Assembly: GCF_002885975.1 (NCBI RefSeq)
Contig: NZ_POSP01000003.1
Coordinates: 3,038,001 to 3,102,000, forward strand
Source of the DNA: Paucibacter aquatile
GTDB lineage: Bacteria; Pseudomonadota; Gammaproteobacteria; Burkholderiales; Burkholderiaceae_C
Length of the DNA stretch: 64,000 nt
Direction: 5' to 3'
The notes beneath the pieces are model-generated. The model saw only the letters and a list, made by a program, of their open reading frames with translations. It had not been told where the DNA came from and made no database searches. Position 1 is the first letter of the stretch, and every line of letters starts with the position of its first letter. Position numbers and translations under genes: made by a program. Positions 33,866 through 42,874 of the stretch are shown here, one piece after another.

Positions 33866-34993
33866 TCACCCCACCCGCTCCCCACTCTCCGCCTCAAACA
33901 CCAGGCAAGCCTCTGCCGGCAGGTAGACGCTGAGGCGCGTGCCCGGCCGTTCGGCCTGCCAGCCGGGGCAGCGCAGGCTGAGGCGCTGCGTGGGGCCGAG
34001 TTCGAGCTGCAGGATGCTGTCGGCGCCCGTGGGTTCGACCAGCAGCAGGGGCGCGGAGAGCACGAGGCCTTGGCCATCGCTGACCTCGAATTCAGGCGGC
34101 ACCAGGCGCAGCTGTTCGGCGCGCCAGCCCAGCATCAGCTTGCGGCCGGCCAGCGGGCGCAGGCGTGAGGCGGGCCAGGCTGGACCCGAGGGCGTCCAGC
34201 TGATGGGCAGGGCGGCGTCACCCAGGTCCAGCTGCAGGCTGCCGTCGTGCATGGCGCGGGCGGGCAGCAGATTGATGGCCGGGGCGCCCAGAAAGCCGGC
34301 CACGAAGAGATTGGCCGGGCGCTGGTAGACCTCTTGCGGCGTGCCCACTTGCTGCAGGCGGCCATCCTTCAGCACGGCGATGCGCTGGCCCAGGGTCATG
34401 GCCTCGACCTGGTCGTGCGTGACGTAGACCGCGCTGGTGCCCAGGCGCTGGTGCAGCAGCTTGATCTCGCTGCGCATCTCGGCGCGCAGCTGGGCGTCGA
34501 GATTGGACAGGGGCTCGTCAAACAGAAACAGCTGGGGCTGGCGCGCCAGGGCCCGGCCCATGGCCACGCGCTGGCGCTGGCCGCCGGAGAGCTGGGCCGG
34601 GCGGCGCTGCAACAGCGGCTCCAGCTGCAGCAGCTGGGCCACCTCACGCACCCGGGCCTCGCGCCGTGCGCGCGGCCAGCGCTGCATCTCCAGCGGGAAG
34701 CCGATGTTCTGGGCCACGCTCATATTCGGGTAGAGCGCGTAGTTCTGGAACACCATGGCGATGTCGCGCGCCTGCGGCGCCAGGGTGTCGATGCGCCGAC
34801 CCTTGAGCCGGATCTCGCCGCCGTCGGCCTGCTGCAGGCCGGCAATCAGGCTCAGCAAGGTGGACTTGCCGCAGCCCGAGGGGCCCACCAGGATCAGCAT
34901 CTCGCCCTCATCCAGGTCGAGGCTGATGTCGTGCAGCACCGGCTGCTTGCCGATGTGCTTGTGAATGTGGGAAAGGCTGAGGCCGCCGGTCAT
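33866..34993 (-). CDS. ABC transporter ATP-binding protein (UgpC/MalK type)
   Basis: A 375-residue ATPase of the sugar-importer type. Walker A GPSGCGKSTLL, Q-loop MVFQNYALYPNMSV, signature LSGGQRQRVAMGRAL, Walker B LFLFDEPLSNLD, H-loop VTHDQVEAM, and a C-terminal TOBE/OB regulatory domain, typical of MalK/UgpC. Last gene of the operon with two permeases, a binding protein and a hexosaminidase; it energises the import of the oligosaccharide they handle. ATG 34993; the longer open frame upstream reads across the permease gene on a wrong frame. Confidence 0.93.
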   Translation of the reverse strand: MTGGLSLSHIHKHIGKQPVLHDISLDLDEGEMLILVGPSGCGKSTLLSLIAGLQQADGGEIRLKGRRIDTLAPQARDIAMVFQNYALYPNMSVAQNIGFPLEMQRWPRARREARVREVAQLLQLEPLLQRRPAQLSGGQRQRVAMGRALARQPQLFLFDEPLSNLDAQLRAEMRSEIKLLHQRLGTSAVYVTHDQVEAMTLGQRIAVLKDGRLQQVGTPQEVYQRPANLFVAGFLGAPAINLLPARAMHDGSLQLDLGDAALPISWTPSGPAWPASRLRPLAGRKLMLGWRAEQLRLVPPEFEVSDGQGLVLSAPLLLVEPTGADSILQLELGPTQRLSLRCPGWQAERPGTRLSVYLPAEACLVFEAESGERVG

Positions 34994-35028
34994 GGGAGAG
35001 CTTCCAGGGAATGAAACGAGGACATGGC

Positions 35029-35856
35029 CTAACCCTTCACCGCACCGGCCACCAGGCCGCGGGCGAAGTGCCGCCCGGCGATCAGGTAGACGGCCAGGGT
35101 GGGCAGGGCGGCCAGCAGGGCGGCCGCCATCTCCAGGTTGTAGGCGCGCACGCCACCCTCGCTGTGGGCGGCCAGCTGGGCCAGGGCGGCGGTGATGGGC
35201 CGGGCCTCGTCGGGCCCGAAGACCAGGCCGAACAGGTACTCGTTCCACAGCGTGGTGAACTGCAGAATGATCACCACCACGAAGATGGGCCGCGAGAGCG
35301 GCAGCACCAGGCGCGTGAACAAGGCCCAGAAGCCCGCGCCGTCCAGCCGCGCGGCCTGCAGCAGCTCGTCCGGGAAGCCCAGGAAATGGTTGCGGAAGAA
35401 CAGGGCCAGGGGCAGGCTGTAGATCACATGGATGGCGATCAAGAGGCCCAGGCTCTTGCTGAGGCCCAGCTTGGCCATGCTGATGGCCAGGGGCAGCAGA
35501 TAGACCTTGACCGGCAGAAAAAAGGCCACGATCAGCAGCAGCGACACCCACTGCTCGCCCCGGAAGCGGTATTTGCACAGCACAAAGCCGTTCAGCGCCG
35601 CCAGCAGGCTGGACAGCAGCACGGCCGGCACGGCCAGCATCAGGCTGCTGGCAAAGCTGCCGTGCAGCAAGACCCAGGCCTCGCGCCAGGCCTGGGCGCT
35701 GAAGGCCTGCGGCCAGGCCATGAAGTGGCCCGCGCTCAGCTCGGCCCCGCTTTTGAAGCTGTTCATCAACATCAGCAGCAAAGGCCCGGCCATCAGCAGC
35801 GCGACCGCCAGGGCCAGGGCGTGCAGCAGCGCGCGCAGGGGCCAGGTTTTTTTCAT
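35029..35856 (-). CDS. Sugar ABC transporter permease (MalG/UgpE type)
   Basis: A 275-residue permease with six membrane segments. The EAA loop is FPDELLQAARLDGAGFWALFTRLVLP. Typical of the second (MalG-like) permease of CUT1 importers. It overlaps the upstream permease gene by 4 bp (ATGA) and is 35 bp before the ATPase gene. Start ATG 35856 is supported by the tight coupling. Confidence 0.93.
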   Translation of the reverse strand: MKKTWPLRALLHALALAVALLMAGPLLLMLMNSFKSGAELSAGHFMAWPQAFSAQAWREAWVLLHGSFASSLMLAVPAVLLSSLLAALNGFVLCKYRFRGEQWVSLLLIVAFFLPVKVYLLPLAISMAKLGLSKSLGLLIAIHVIYSLPLALFFRNHFLGFPDELLQAARLDGAGFWALFTRLVLPLSRPIFVVVIILQFTTLWNEYLFGLVFGPDEARPITAALAQLAAHSEGGVRAYNLEMAAALLAALPTLAVYLIAGRHFARGLVAGAVKG

Positions 35857-36758
35857 GCGCCGGCCCTCCTGCGGGCATCGCCACGCGAGCGCGCCAGCGC
35901 ATAGGGCAGGGCCACGGCCAGCACCATCATCAACATCACCATGCTGCTGGCCGCGCCCAGGCCCAGGCGGCTGCGCTCGAAGGCCATCTGGAACATATAG
36001 AAGGCCGGCAGCTCGCTGCTCTGGCCCGGCCCGCCCTCGGTCAGCGCCACCACCAGATCAAAAGTCTTGATGGCCGCCGGCAGCAGGATCAGCAGGGCCG
36101 AGAACAGGCTAGGCCCCAGCTGCGGCAGCAGCACGCGGCGGTACAGGGTCCAGCCCGAGGCGCCGTCCAGGCGCGCGGCTTGCACCAGGCTCTCGTCGAT
36201 GCCGCGCAGGCCGGCCAGGAAGAGCGCCATCACAAAACCGCTGATCTGCCAGACGGCGGCCACCACCAGGGCATACACGGCCATGTCTTCATCGGCCAGC
36301 CAGTCCCAGCGGAAGCTCGTCCAGCCCAGCGCGCGCAGGCCCTCGGCCAGGCCTTGATCGGGGTCCATCAGCCAGCGCCAGGCACTGCCGCAGACGATCA
36401 TGGACAAGGCCATGGGGTGCAGATAGATCCAGCGCAGAACCCCCTCGGCGCGCAGCTTCTGGTCCAGCAGCACGGCCAGGCCCAGGCCGATCAGCAGGGG
36501 CAGGGCGACGAAGAGGCTGGCGAAGCGCAGCAGGTTCCACAGCGCGGCCAGCCAGCGGGGGTCTTCGAACAGGCGCTGGTATTGCAAGAGGCCGACGAAC
36601 TCATGGCTGGGCAGCATGCCCGAGCGGGTCAGTGAGAGCCAGGCCGTCCAGCCGAGAAAGCCGTAAAAGAACAGGGCGCCCAGTAGCAGGCCCGGTGTGA
36701 TCAGCCAGAGGGCCGTGGCACGGTCGCTGAATCGCCATCGGGTGAGTTGCAAATGCAT
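35853..36758 (-). CDS. Sugar ABC transporter permease (MalF/UgpA type)
   Basis: A 301-residue permease with six membrane segments and the EAA loop DESLVQAARLDGASGWTLYRRVLLP. Pairs with the MalG-type protein encoded downstream. ATG 36758 (MHLQLTRW) is favoured; a TTG at 36779 overlapping the binding-protein stop is possible. In CUT1 systems the two permeases form the channel for an oligosaccharide. Confidence 0.92.
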   Translation of the reverse strand: MHLQLTRWRFSDRATALWLITPGLLLGALFFYGFLGWTAWLSLTRSGMLPSHEFVGLLQYQRLFEDPRWLAALWNLLRFASLFVALPLLIGLGLAVLLDQKLRAEGVLRWIYLHPMALSMIVCGSAWRWLMDPDQGLAEGLRALGWTSFRWDWLADEDMAVYALVVAAVWQISGFVMALFLAGLRGIDESLVQAARLDGASGWTLYRRVLLPQLGPSLFSALLILLPAAIKTFDLVVALTEGGPGQSSELPAFYMFQMAFERSRLGLGAASSMVMLMMVLAVALPYALARSRGDARRRAGA

Positions 36759-36775
36759 CGTCCGTTTTTCCAGAT

Positions 36776-38014
36776 TCAATCGCGCACCTTGGCCGCCTGC
36801 AGCAAGCGCTTCTGCGCCAGCTCGGGCGTCAGCCGCTCGCTCGCCCAGCAGGCGGCCACCACATCGCGCAGCGCGCCGTAGCCGGCCTCGGGCAGGCGGG
36901 CGCCCAGGGCCAGCACCAGTCGGCCGTTGGCCTCGGCCGCGCGGAAATCGGCATGGCTTTGCCGGGCGCAGGCGTTGAAGCCGGCCAGGCTGACATCGCG
37001 CCGCACCGGGATGCCGCCCTTGATCCGCGCGTAACGCGCCGAATCCTCGGCCTGCATCAGAGTCGCGGCCAGGCGCTGTTGCAGCAGCGCGTGCCCGGGG
37101 CTCTGGGGTTTGAAGAACAGCAACCGATCGAATTCGAAGTAATGCAGATCGGCATGTCCCGGTGCGGCGTGGCAGTCGTAGTCTTCGCCGGGCTGCCAGC
37201 CGGCTTTCTGAAACTCGCCATTGGCCCAGTCGCCGGTGAATTGCAGCGCGGCCCGGCCCTGCAGCAGCAGGCCGGTGGCGCCGGCCCAGTCGCGGCTGAC
37301 CTGGGCGGCATCGGTGTAGCGCTTGATGCGTTTGAACTCGCGCAGCATGTCCAGCATGGCGCTGCCGCCCAGCAGGCTGGCGTCACCCTGCACCAGGGCG
37401 CGCTCAAAGAAGGCCGGCCCGCCCCGGCCCAGCACCAGATTGACGAAAACGCTGAGCTTCTGGCCCACCGAGCTGCCGATGGCCAGGGGGATGACGCCGG
37501 CCCGCTGCAAGGCCTCGGCCACCTGGAAGAACTCGTCCCAGCTGCGCGGCGCCGCCAGGCCCAGGCGTTGCAGCAGGCGGCGGTTGCTCCACATGCTGTT
37601 GAGCCGGTGCACATTGAGCGGCACGGCCACGGGCCGGCCCTGCCAGCGCAGCTCGCGGTCGATGGCGGCCGGCAGCAGGCGCGGCCAGTCGGCGCTGACC
37701 GGGCTCAGGTCGGCCAGGGGCACGGCCTCGCCCCAGAGCCGCACAGACTTGTCGATCTGCGCCAGCGCCGGCGGGTGGCCGGACAGAAAGCGGGTTTTGA
37801 GCACCGTGTTGGCGTGTCCGGCGCCGGCCACCGGTGTGTCCTTCCAGGGCAGGCCGGCGGCCAGGGCGCTGCGGCGCAGCTCGGCCAGCATGGCGGCCTC
37901 GCTGCCCGAGGTCCACCAGTGCAGCAGCTCCAGGGCGGGCGGGCCCGCCTCGGCGCGGCTGCCCAGCGGCCAGGCCAGGGCGCCGGCCAGGCCGAGCAGT
38001 TCGCGGCGTTGCAT
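36776..38014 (-). CDS. Sugar ABC transporter substrate-binding protein
   Basis: A 412-residue extracellular solute-binding protein of family 1. The N terminus (MQRRELLGLAGALAWPLGSRAEA) is a signal with RR, possibly Tat. The mature start LELLHWWTSGSEAAML and the body (QIDKSVRLWG, FTGDWANGEFQ, KGGIPVRRDVSL) are typical of CUT1 binding proteins. ATG 38014 is used; a GTG at 38035 overlapping the hexosaminidase stop is the coupled alternative. It captures the sugar for the two permeases and ATPase encoded downstream. With a hexosaminidase in the operon the likely ligand is a GlcNAc-containing oligosaccharide. Confidence 0.92.
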   Translation of the reverse strand: MQRRELLGLAGALAWPLGSRAEAGPPALELLHWWTSGSEAAMLAELRRSALAAGLPWKDTPVAGAGHANTVLKTRFLSGHPPALAQIDKSVRLWGEAVPLADLSPVSADWPRLLPAAIDRELRWQGRPVAVPLNVHRLNSMWSNRRLLQRLGLAAPRSWDEFFQVAEALQRAGVIPLAIGSSVGQKLSVFVNLVLGRGGPAFFERALVQGDASLLGGSAMLDMLREFKRIKRYTDAAQVSRDWAGATGLLLQGRAALQFTGDWANGEFQKAGWQPGEDYDCHAAPGHADLHYFEFDRLLFFKPQSPGHALLQQRLAATLMQAEDSARYARIKGGIPVRRDVSLAGFNACARQSHADFRAAEANGRLVLALGARLPEAGYGALRDVVAACWASERLTPELAQKRLLQAAKVRD

Positions 38015-38031
38015 GGACACGGTGCAGGCGC

Positions 38032-40374
38032 TCACAACGCATCCAGCCGGGTCTGCAGGGCCTGCACGAGGGCGGGCACCAGCTCGTCCACCATCTGGGC
38101 TGCGGCATGCAGGGTGGCCTGGGCCTGCGCGCGCTCCGCCGCCGGCAGCGCGCCCGGGGCCAGGTCTTGCCAGAGCCGCAGGCCCAGGTCGAGCAGGGCC
38201 GCCAGCGTCGGTAGCAAGGGCAGCAGCGGGCGCAGCCGGGCATGGCGCTGCAGCAGGGCCTGCCACTCGGGCAGGGCCTCGCGACAGCGCTGCAGCTGCG
38301 CGCAGGCGTCGGGCAGGCTGATCTGGTTCAGGCGCAGGGCCCAGGCGCTCTCGGCCGGCAGTGCGTCGGCCAGGCGGTTCAGGGGCTCGTCCAGGTGGTA
38401 GCGGCCCTCACGCTTCTTGTCGTGGTGGCGGGCATAGCCGCCGGCCGGTTCCAGCAGTGCGGCCAGGCCGGCCAGGCTGAGCGCGTCGCCGGCATCGCCC
38501 TCGCAGAGCGCGGCCCAGGCGCGCTGCATGCTGGCGCGTGCCTGCACACCGACATGCTGCTCGGCCCAAGCCTGGGCGGCGCCGAGCCGGGTTGGCAAGG
38601 TGGATTCAAGCGCCGCCGCCTCGGGGGCCGGGTCGCTCCACAGTCGCTCGGCCACGGCCAGCAGGCGCGGCCAGAGCCGCAGGTCCAGTTGCGCGGGCGC
38701 CACCAGCTCGCTCCAGAGTGCGGCTTCGCCGCCGAGCAGGCGCGGGCGCGGGGCGATGTGCGTGGTGGCTCGCGCGGCGGCTTCATCCTCGGTCGGCTCA
38801 AGCGCCTGCAGGGTGCAGCGGTGGCGCAGATTGCCCAGGCGCAGCACGCCTTCCCCCGGGCCCTGGGCGACCACCGTGCACCAAAGCTCCAGCTCGCCCA
38901 GATCGCAATCGCCACGCGCGCGCAGGCGCCAGGGCAGGTCGGCCGTGCCGGTGCCCTCGATGCTCAGGGTGTGCAGCGGCACTTCGTTGTGCAGGCTGCC
39001 CGGGCCCTGGGCTTGCAGCAGCAGCTGGGCGCGGCCGCGGGCATCGCAGCGCAGCTCGGCCTGGAGCAGGTGCAGGGTCAGCGCCGCCTGCAGCCGCCAG
39101 CGCGCCGCGCCCGGGGCCAGGGGAGGCGAGGGAGGGGCCGGCTGGCTCAGCGGCGTGCGCCAGTGGAAGGCGGCGCTGTGGAACTGGTCCAGGTAGAAAC
39201 CGGCCGAGCGCAGCAGGGCCAGGGTCAGGTCTTGCCCAGGAGCATCGTCCGCCTGCAGCGCCGCCGCGCCGCGCCAGCATTGCAGCACCGCAGCCTCGGG
39301 CAGGCCCGGGCCGCGCAGCTCGTCCCAGCCCACCAGGCGCTTGCCCCGTGCGGCCAGCAGCTCGGCCATGCGCCGCACATAGCCCGATTGCGTCTCGGCC
39401 AGGGGCAGGCCCAGGCGGCGCCAGGGCTCGGGCGTCAGCTCGTCGCCGCCGATGTGTACAAAGGCGTCCGGGAAGACCTCGGCCCATTCGTCCAGCAAGC
39501 TGGCGATGAAGTCGTAAAGCGCCTCCTGGCGCGGGTCCACCGCCGCACCGAAGATGCCAAAGCCGCGCTGCGCCTGCTGGGGCGCGGGCGGGCACAGCAG
39601 ATCCGGCCGCGCCAGGCCGAGGGCCCAGCAATGGCCGGGCAGGTCCAGCTCGGGCACGACGCGGATGCCGCGCTCGGCCGCCTGGGCCACCAGGCTGCGG
39701 GCCTGGTCCAGGCTGTAGCTGAAGCCGGCGCCGGCGCGCGCCGCCAGCTCGGGGTGGCGATCGGAGGCCAGGCGCCAGGCCTGGTCGTCGCAGACATGCC
39801 AGTGCAACACATTGAGCCGGGCTGCAGCCATGCCGTCGAGTAAGCGCGTCAGGGTTTCGAAGGGCAGGGGGCGGCGTGCCACGTCGACCAGCAGGCCACG
39901 CCAGGGGTGGCGGGGTGCATCTTCGATGCGCAGGCCGGGCAGGGTCGTGCGGCCCGCCAGCAGGGCGCCATGCCGCAGCTGGCTCAGGGTGTGCAGGCCG
40001 TGCTGCGCGCCCCAGAGGCGGGGTGCGCTCAGGCGGATTTCGCCCTCGGCCGTGGCGATCTCCAGCCGGTAGGACTCGTCATCGCCCAGCTGCGGAATCG
40101 CAGGGCTTGTATCGCTGATCTCAAGGCGCAGCCAGACCTTGCCCTCCGCAGCTGCCGTCGTTTGCAAATCGGGAAGCAGGCGCCGTGCCAGTGCGCGCAG
40201 GGCTAGCGGCCCCTCTTCCGGGCAGCACCAGCCCGCCAGGGGCAACTCACCGGTCCGGCCCTTCAGCTCTGCGGGCCAGGGCACCAGGCTGTGGCCCCAG
40301 GTCTGCAGTGGCTTCAGTGGCTTGAGGTCCGCTGCAGCAGCGGCCTCGCCCTCATCCATGAACGCAATCGACAT
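38032..40374 (-). CDS. GH20 beta-N-acetylhexosaminidase with inserted domain
   Basis: A 780-residue protein without signal peptide, so probably cytoplasmic. N-terminal GH20b domain (residues about 20-150), then the TIM barrel: WRGLLVDVARRPLPFETLTRLLDGMAAARLNVLHWH, VPELDLPGHCWA, and the catalytic pair in HIGGDEL (near 308), later LVGWDEL and GGEAALWSELV. Between the YLDQFHSAAFHW strand and GGEAALWSE there are about 140 residues of Pro-rich and beta-rich sequence not expected in the family. A C-terminal helical part ends the protein. It is the first gene of the ABC operon and would split imported GlcNAc oligosaccharides. An in-frame upstream start at 40413 exists; ATG 40374 is favoured. Confidence 0.9.
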   Translation of the reverse strand: MSIAFMDEGEAAAAADLKPLKPLQTWGHSLVPWPAELKGRTGELPLAGWCCPEEGPLALRALARRLLPDLQTTAAAEGKVWLRLEISDTSPAIPQLGDDESYRLEIATAEGEIRLSAPRLWGAQHGLHTLSQLRHGALLAGRTTLPGLRIEDAPRHPWRGLLVDVARRPLPFETLTRLLDGMAAARLNVLHWHVCDDQAWRLASDRHPELAARAGAGFSYSLDQARSLVAQAAERGIRVVPELDLPGHCWALGLARPDLLCPPAPQQAQRGFGIFGAAVDPRQEALYDFIASLLDEWAEVFPDAFVHIGGDELTPEPWRRLGLPLAETQSGYVRRMAELLAARGKRLVGWDELRGPGLPEAAVLQCWRGAAALQADDAPGQDLTLALLRSAGFYLDQFHSAAFHWRTPLSQPAPPSPPLAPGAARWRLQAALTLHLLQAELRCDARGRAQLLLQAQGPGSLHNEVPLHTLSIEGTGTADLPWRLRARGDCDLGELELWCTVVAQGPGEGVLRLGNLRHRCTLQALEPTEDEAAARATTHIAPRPRLLGGEAALWSELVAPAQLDLRLWPRLLAVAERLWSDPAPEAAALESTLPTRLGAAQAWAEQHVGVQARASMQRAWAALCEGDAGDALSLAGLAALLEPAGGYARHHDKKREGRYHLDEPLNRLADALPAESAWALRLNQISLPDACAQLQRCREALPEWQALLQRHARLRPLLPLLPTLAALLDLGLRLWQDLAPGALPAAERAQAQATLHAAAQMVDELVPALVQALQTRLDAL

Positions 40375-40578
40375 GCGTCCATCATGGCTTCGGCCATGTG
40401 CAGCCTGTCTCAAGCTTGTCTTCAGGTTGTCTCAAGACCGGGGGCTGTTTCGGGGGCTGTACCGGAGGGGGGCTTGTGCGGCCTGCGTTGAGCGCAGGCT
40501 CCTGCCCGTGTTTGCCCAGCTGGGCAGCGTCGAAGCGCTGAGTTAGGCTTCGGGCTTCACCTGAAGGGAGCACCGGCC

Positions 40579-40932
40579 ATGTCCGGAGGCAATTGGAAAG
40601 AGATGTTCGAGGCGGCCGAGACCGGCGATCTGGCCTTGGTGGAGTACCACGTCCAGCGCGGTGTGGACATCAACTACGCCCACCCGGAGTTTCTCAGCAC
40701 CCCCTTGGTGGCGGCCATTCTGGCCGGGCAGGAGGCGGTGGCGCTCTATCTCCTGCAGGCCGGTGCCAACCCCGACCTGCCCTCGGAGTTTGACCAGGCC
40801 ACGCCTCTGATCGCTGCGCGCAAGGCCGGCCTGGCTGCGGTGGAGCAGGCCTTGCTGGCGCGTGGCGTGCCGCCGCTGCCGGCGGAGCGGGCGCCGCCAC
40901 GGTCCTGGCTGGTGAGGCTGTGGCGTGCGTGA
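40579..40932 (+). CDS. Ankyrin-repeat protein, small
   Basis: A 117-residue protein of about three ankyrin repeats: MFEAAETGDLALVEYHVQRGVDINYAH, STPLVAAILAGQEAVALYLLQAGANPD and TPLIAARKAGLAAVEQALLARG. These are binding scaffolds with no activity of their own; the partner is unknown. A Trp/Arg-rich C terminus (RSWLVRLWRA) follows. ATG 40579 is preceded by GAAGGGAG. The phosphatase-like gene follows 33 bp later on the same strand. Confidence 0.88.
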   Translation: MSGGNWKEMFEAAETGDLALVEYHVQRGVDINYAHPEFLSTPLVAAILAGQEAVALYLLQAGANPDLPSEFDQATPLIAARKAGLAAVEQALLARGVPPLPAERAPPRSWLVRLWRA

Positions 40933-40965
40933 TCGCAGCCAGCCCGGGGAAGCGACAGGCGCAGC

Positions 40966-41592
40966 ATGAGCGAAGGCAAGAACACCCGCTATTACTTCAT
41001 CAGCCACCCCAATGTGCAGATCAGCGCCGAGGTGCCGGTGCCGCAGTGGCCGCTGTCGGAGCTGGGCCGGCGGCGCATGCATGCGGCGCTGAAGCAGCAA
41101 GAGGCCTGGCTGGGGAACATCGGGGCGATCTTCTCCAGCGCCGAGCGCAAGGCCCTGGACAGTGCCGAGATCCTGGCCGGGCATCTGGGCCTGCCGGTGC
41201 AGGTGCTGGAGGCCCTGGGCGAGAACGACCGCTCCGCCACTGGCTTCCTGCCGCCGGCGGAGTTTGAGCAGGTGGCCGATGAATTTTTCGCCCGGCCCGA
41301 GCAGTCGGTGCGCGGCTGGGAGACCGCAGCGGCAGCCCAGGCCCGCATCGTGGGCGCCGTGCAGCAAGTGGCCCGCAGCCACGCCAGCCAGGGCGGAGAA
41401 GGCGATGAAGGGGGCGCCGTCGCCATCCTGTCGCACGGTGCCGTCGGCACTTTGCTCTACTGCCACTTGGCCGGCCTGCCCATCTCGCGCCGCTGGGACC
41501 AGCCGGCCAATGGCGGCGGCAATTTCTATCGCTTCGAATTGAACCCGCCGCGTGTGCATGGGACTTGGCAGCCCATCGATGCGGCGCTTTGA
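40966..41592 (+). CDS. Histidine phosphatase-superfamily protein with variant motif
   Basis: A 208-residue protein of the histidine phosphatase (phosphoglycerate mutase-like) fold. The catalytic loop is FISHPNV, where most members have RHG: the His is kept but Arg is Ser and Gly is Pro. WPLSELGRRRMHAA, IFSSAERKALDSAEILA, ENDRSATGFLP and VAILSHGAVGTLL follow the family pattern, with the second His in SHGAVG. Activity may still be possible but the substrate is unknown. ATG 40966 follows GGCGCAGC. Confidence 0.82.
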   Translation: MSEGKNTRYYFISHPNVQISAEVPVPQWPLSELGRRRMHAALKQQEAWLGNIGAIFSSAERKALDSAEILAGHLGLPVQVLEALGENDRSATGFLPPAEFEQVADEFFARPEQSVRGWETAAAAQARIVGAVQQVARSHASQGGEGDEGGAVAILSHGAVGTLLYCHLAGLPISRRWDQPANGGGNFYRFELNPPRVHGTWQPIDAAL

Positions 41593-41647
41593 GCATGCAG
41601 CTGCTTGCCCCTTGCCAGCTTGATGCAGATGGATAGGAGTCGGATAC

Positions 41648-42322
41648 ATGGGTGCCAAAACCTGGATGTTGGTTTACGCGGATGCAGGGCAGGCGCGCGT
41701 CCAGCTGGCGGCGCGGCCGGCCCTGGACCGTGCCGAGAGTGCCCGTGTGGCCGCGCAGCTGTTCGCTGCGGATGAGTTGCAGCCCTTGGCCGATGGCAAC
41801 CTGGGCTGGACGGCGCCGCCCGATGAGGAGCTGCTGGTGGGCTGCTTTTCGGGCGGCTTGACCGTGCTGGCGGCCAAGGAGTTTGCGCTCGATCGGCCTT
41901 CAACGCTGGAGGCGCGCTTTCTGGCCCACGCGCAGGGGCGCGATGTGTTCTTGCACGCCATGCACAGCGCCGCCGATTGGCTGGCTCTGGCGCATTGGCG
42001 CGAGGGGCGTCTGCTGCGAGCCCTCAGCGTGGCGCCCGACGACGGGCTGATCGAGGACCAGGGCACGCGTTGGGCCTTCGAGCTGCCGTTCTGGGACGGC
42101 GCCCACCCGGTCGATGACCCGGACGAGCTGGCCGCGGGCGAGGCGCCCTATCCGCTGCCCTTTCATCCGCTGGAGCTCGGTGATGCGGCCCTGCGCGAGC
42201 TTTTTGGCTACCACCTGGAGGGTCTGGTGGATGCCCGCCTGCTGGAGCCTGAATCTCTGCCCCTGCTGCGCTTCAAGCGCAAGGCCCGGCGCAAGCCGTC
42301 CTGGTTCAGCCGGTTCTGGTGA
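41648..42322 (+). CDS. DUF6928-like protein of unknown function
   Basis: A 224-residue protein whose start MGAKTWMLVYADAGQARVQL resembles DUF6928 members. The middle contains FSGGLTVLAAKEFALDRPS and the HAMHSAADWLALAHWREG region; the end is basic (FKRKARRKPSWFSRFW). No catalytic motif was recognised. ATG 41648 has TAGGAG 9 nt upstream. The 3' end overlaps the convergent RidA gene by 17 bp. Confidence 0.75.
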   Translation: MGAKTWMLVYADAGQARVQLAARPALDRAESARVAAQLFAADELQPLADGNLGWTAPPDEELLVGCFSGGLTVLAAKEFALDRPSTLEARFLAHAQGRDVFLHAMHSAADWLALAHWREGRLLRALSVAPDDGLIEDQGTRWAFELPFWDGAHPVDDPDELAAGEAPYPLPFHPLELGDAALRELFGYHLEGLVDARLLEPESLPLLRFKRKARRKPSWFSRFW

Positions 42323-42749
42323 TCGCCGCCACGGGCCGGTAGGCCACCGCGTCGATCTCCACTTTCGCATCGATCATCAGCCGCGCCTCGGTGGTGGAGC
42401 GGGCCGGTTTGCCGCGCGGGAAATAGCTCAGATAGACGCGGTTGAAGGCGCCGAAATCGCGCGCGTCCTGCAGCCAGACCGTCGTCTTGCAGACATCGTC
42501 CAGGGTGCAGCCGGCCAGGGCCAGGGCGGCTTGCAGATGGGCCATGACCTGGCGGGTCTGCGCCTCGATGCCGCCCGCCACCACCTCGCCATGCACATCG
42601 GTGGGCACCTGGCCCGAGACGTAGACGAAATCGCCGGCGCGCACGGCGGGCGAAAGCGGGCGGGGCTGCTGATCACTGGCCGTGGGCGGTACGCCCAGGT
42701 ATTCAAGGTGGCTGATCGGCTCTTCGGTGGGTAGGCGGCTGCTGTTCAT
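42306..42749 (-). CDS. RidA-family imine/enamine deaminase
   Basis: A 147-residue protein of the RidA/YjgF/UK114 family. Signatures: PLSPAVRAGDFVYVSGQVPTD, TRQVMAHLQAALALAGCTLDDVCKTTVWLQD and the active-site region PARSTTEARLMI with the conserved Arg, then KVEIDAVAY. RidA hydrolyses 2-aminoacrylate and similar imines released by PLP-dependent dehydratases. It is divergent from the D-serine-dehydratase-like gene at 42875, which is the obvious source of such intermediates. ATG 42749; overlaps the convergent gene at its end. Confidence 0.9.
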   Translation of the reverse strand: MNSSRLPTEEPISHLEYLGVPPTASDQQPRPLSPAVRAGDFVYVSGQVPTDVHGEVVAGGIEAQTRQVMAHLQAALALAGCTLDDVCKTTVWLQDARDFGAFNRVYLSYFPRGKPARSTTEARLMIDAKVEIDAVAYRPVAAITRTG

Positions 42750-42874
42750 GGCGCCGCAGTCTAGGTCGCTCCGTCGCCCTTGGCCGGCCGGAACGAGGGC
42801 GATCTGCGGCTTCTTAAGCTGACCTTGAGATGGCCGGGCCACTGCCGGCTGCTGTGCAGCGATGATGATGGTGC

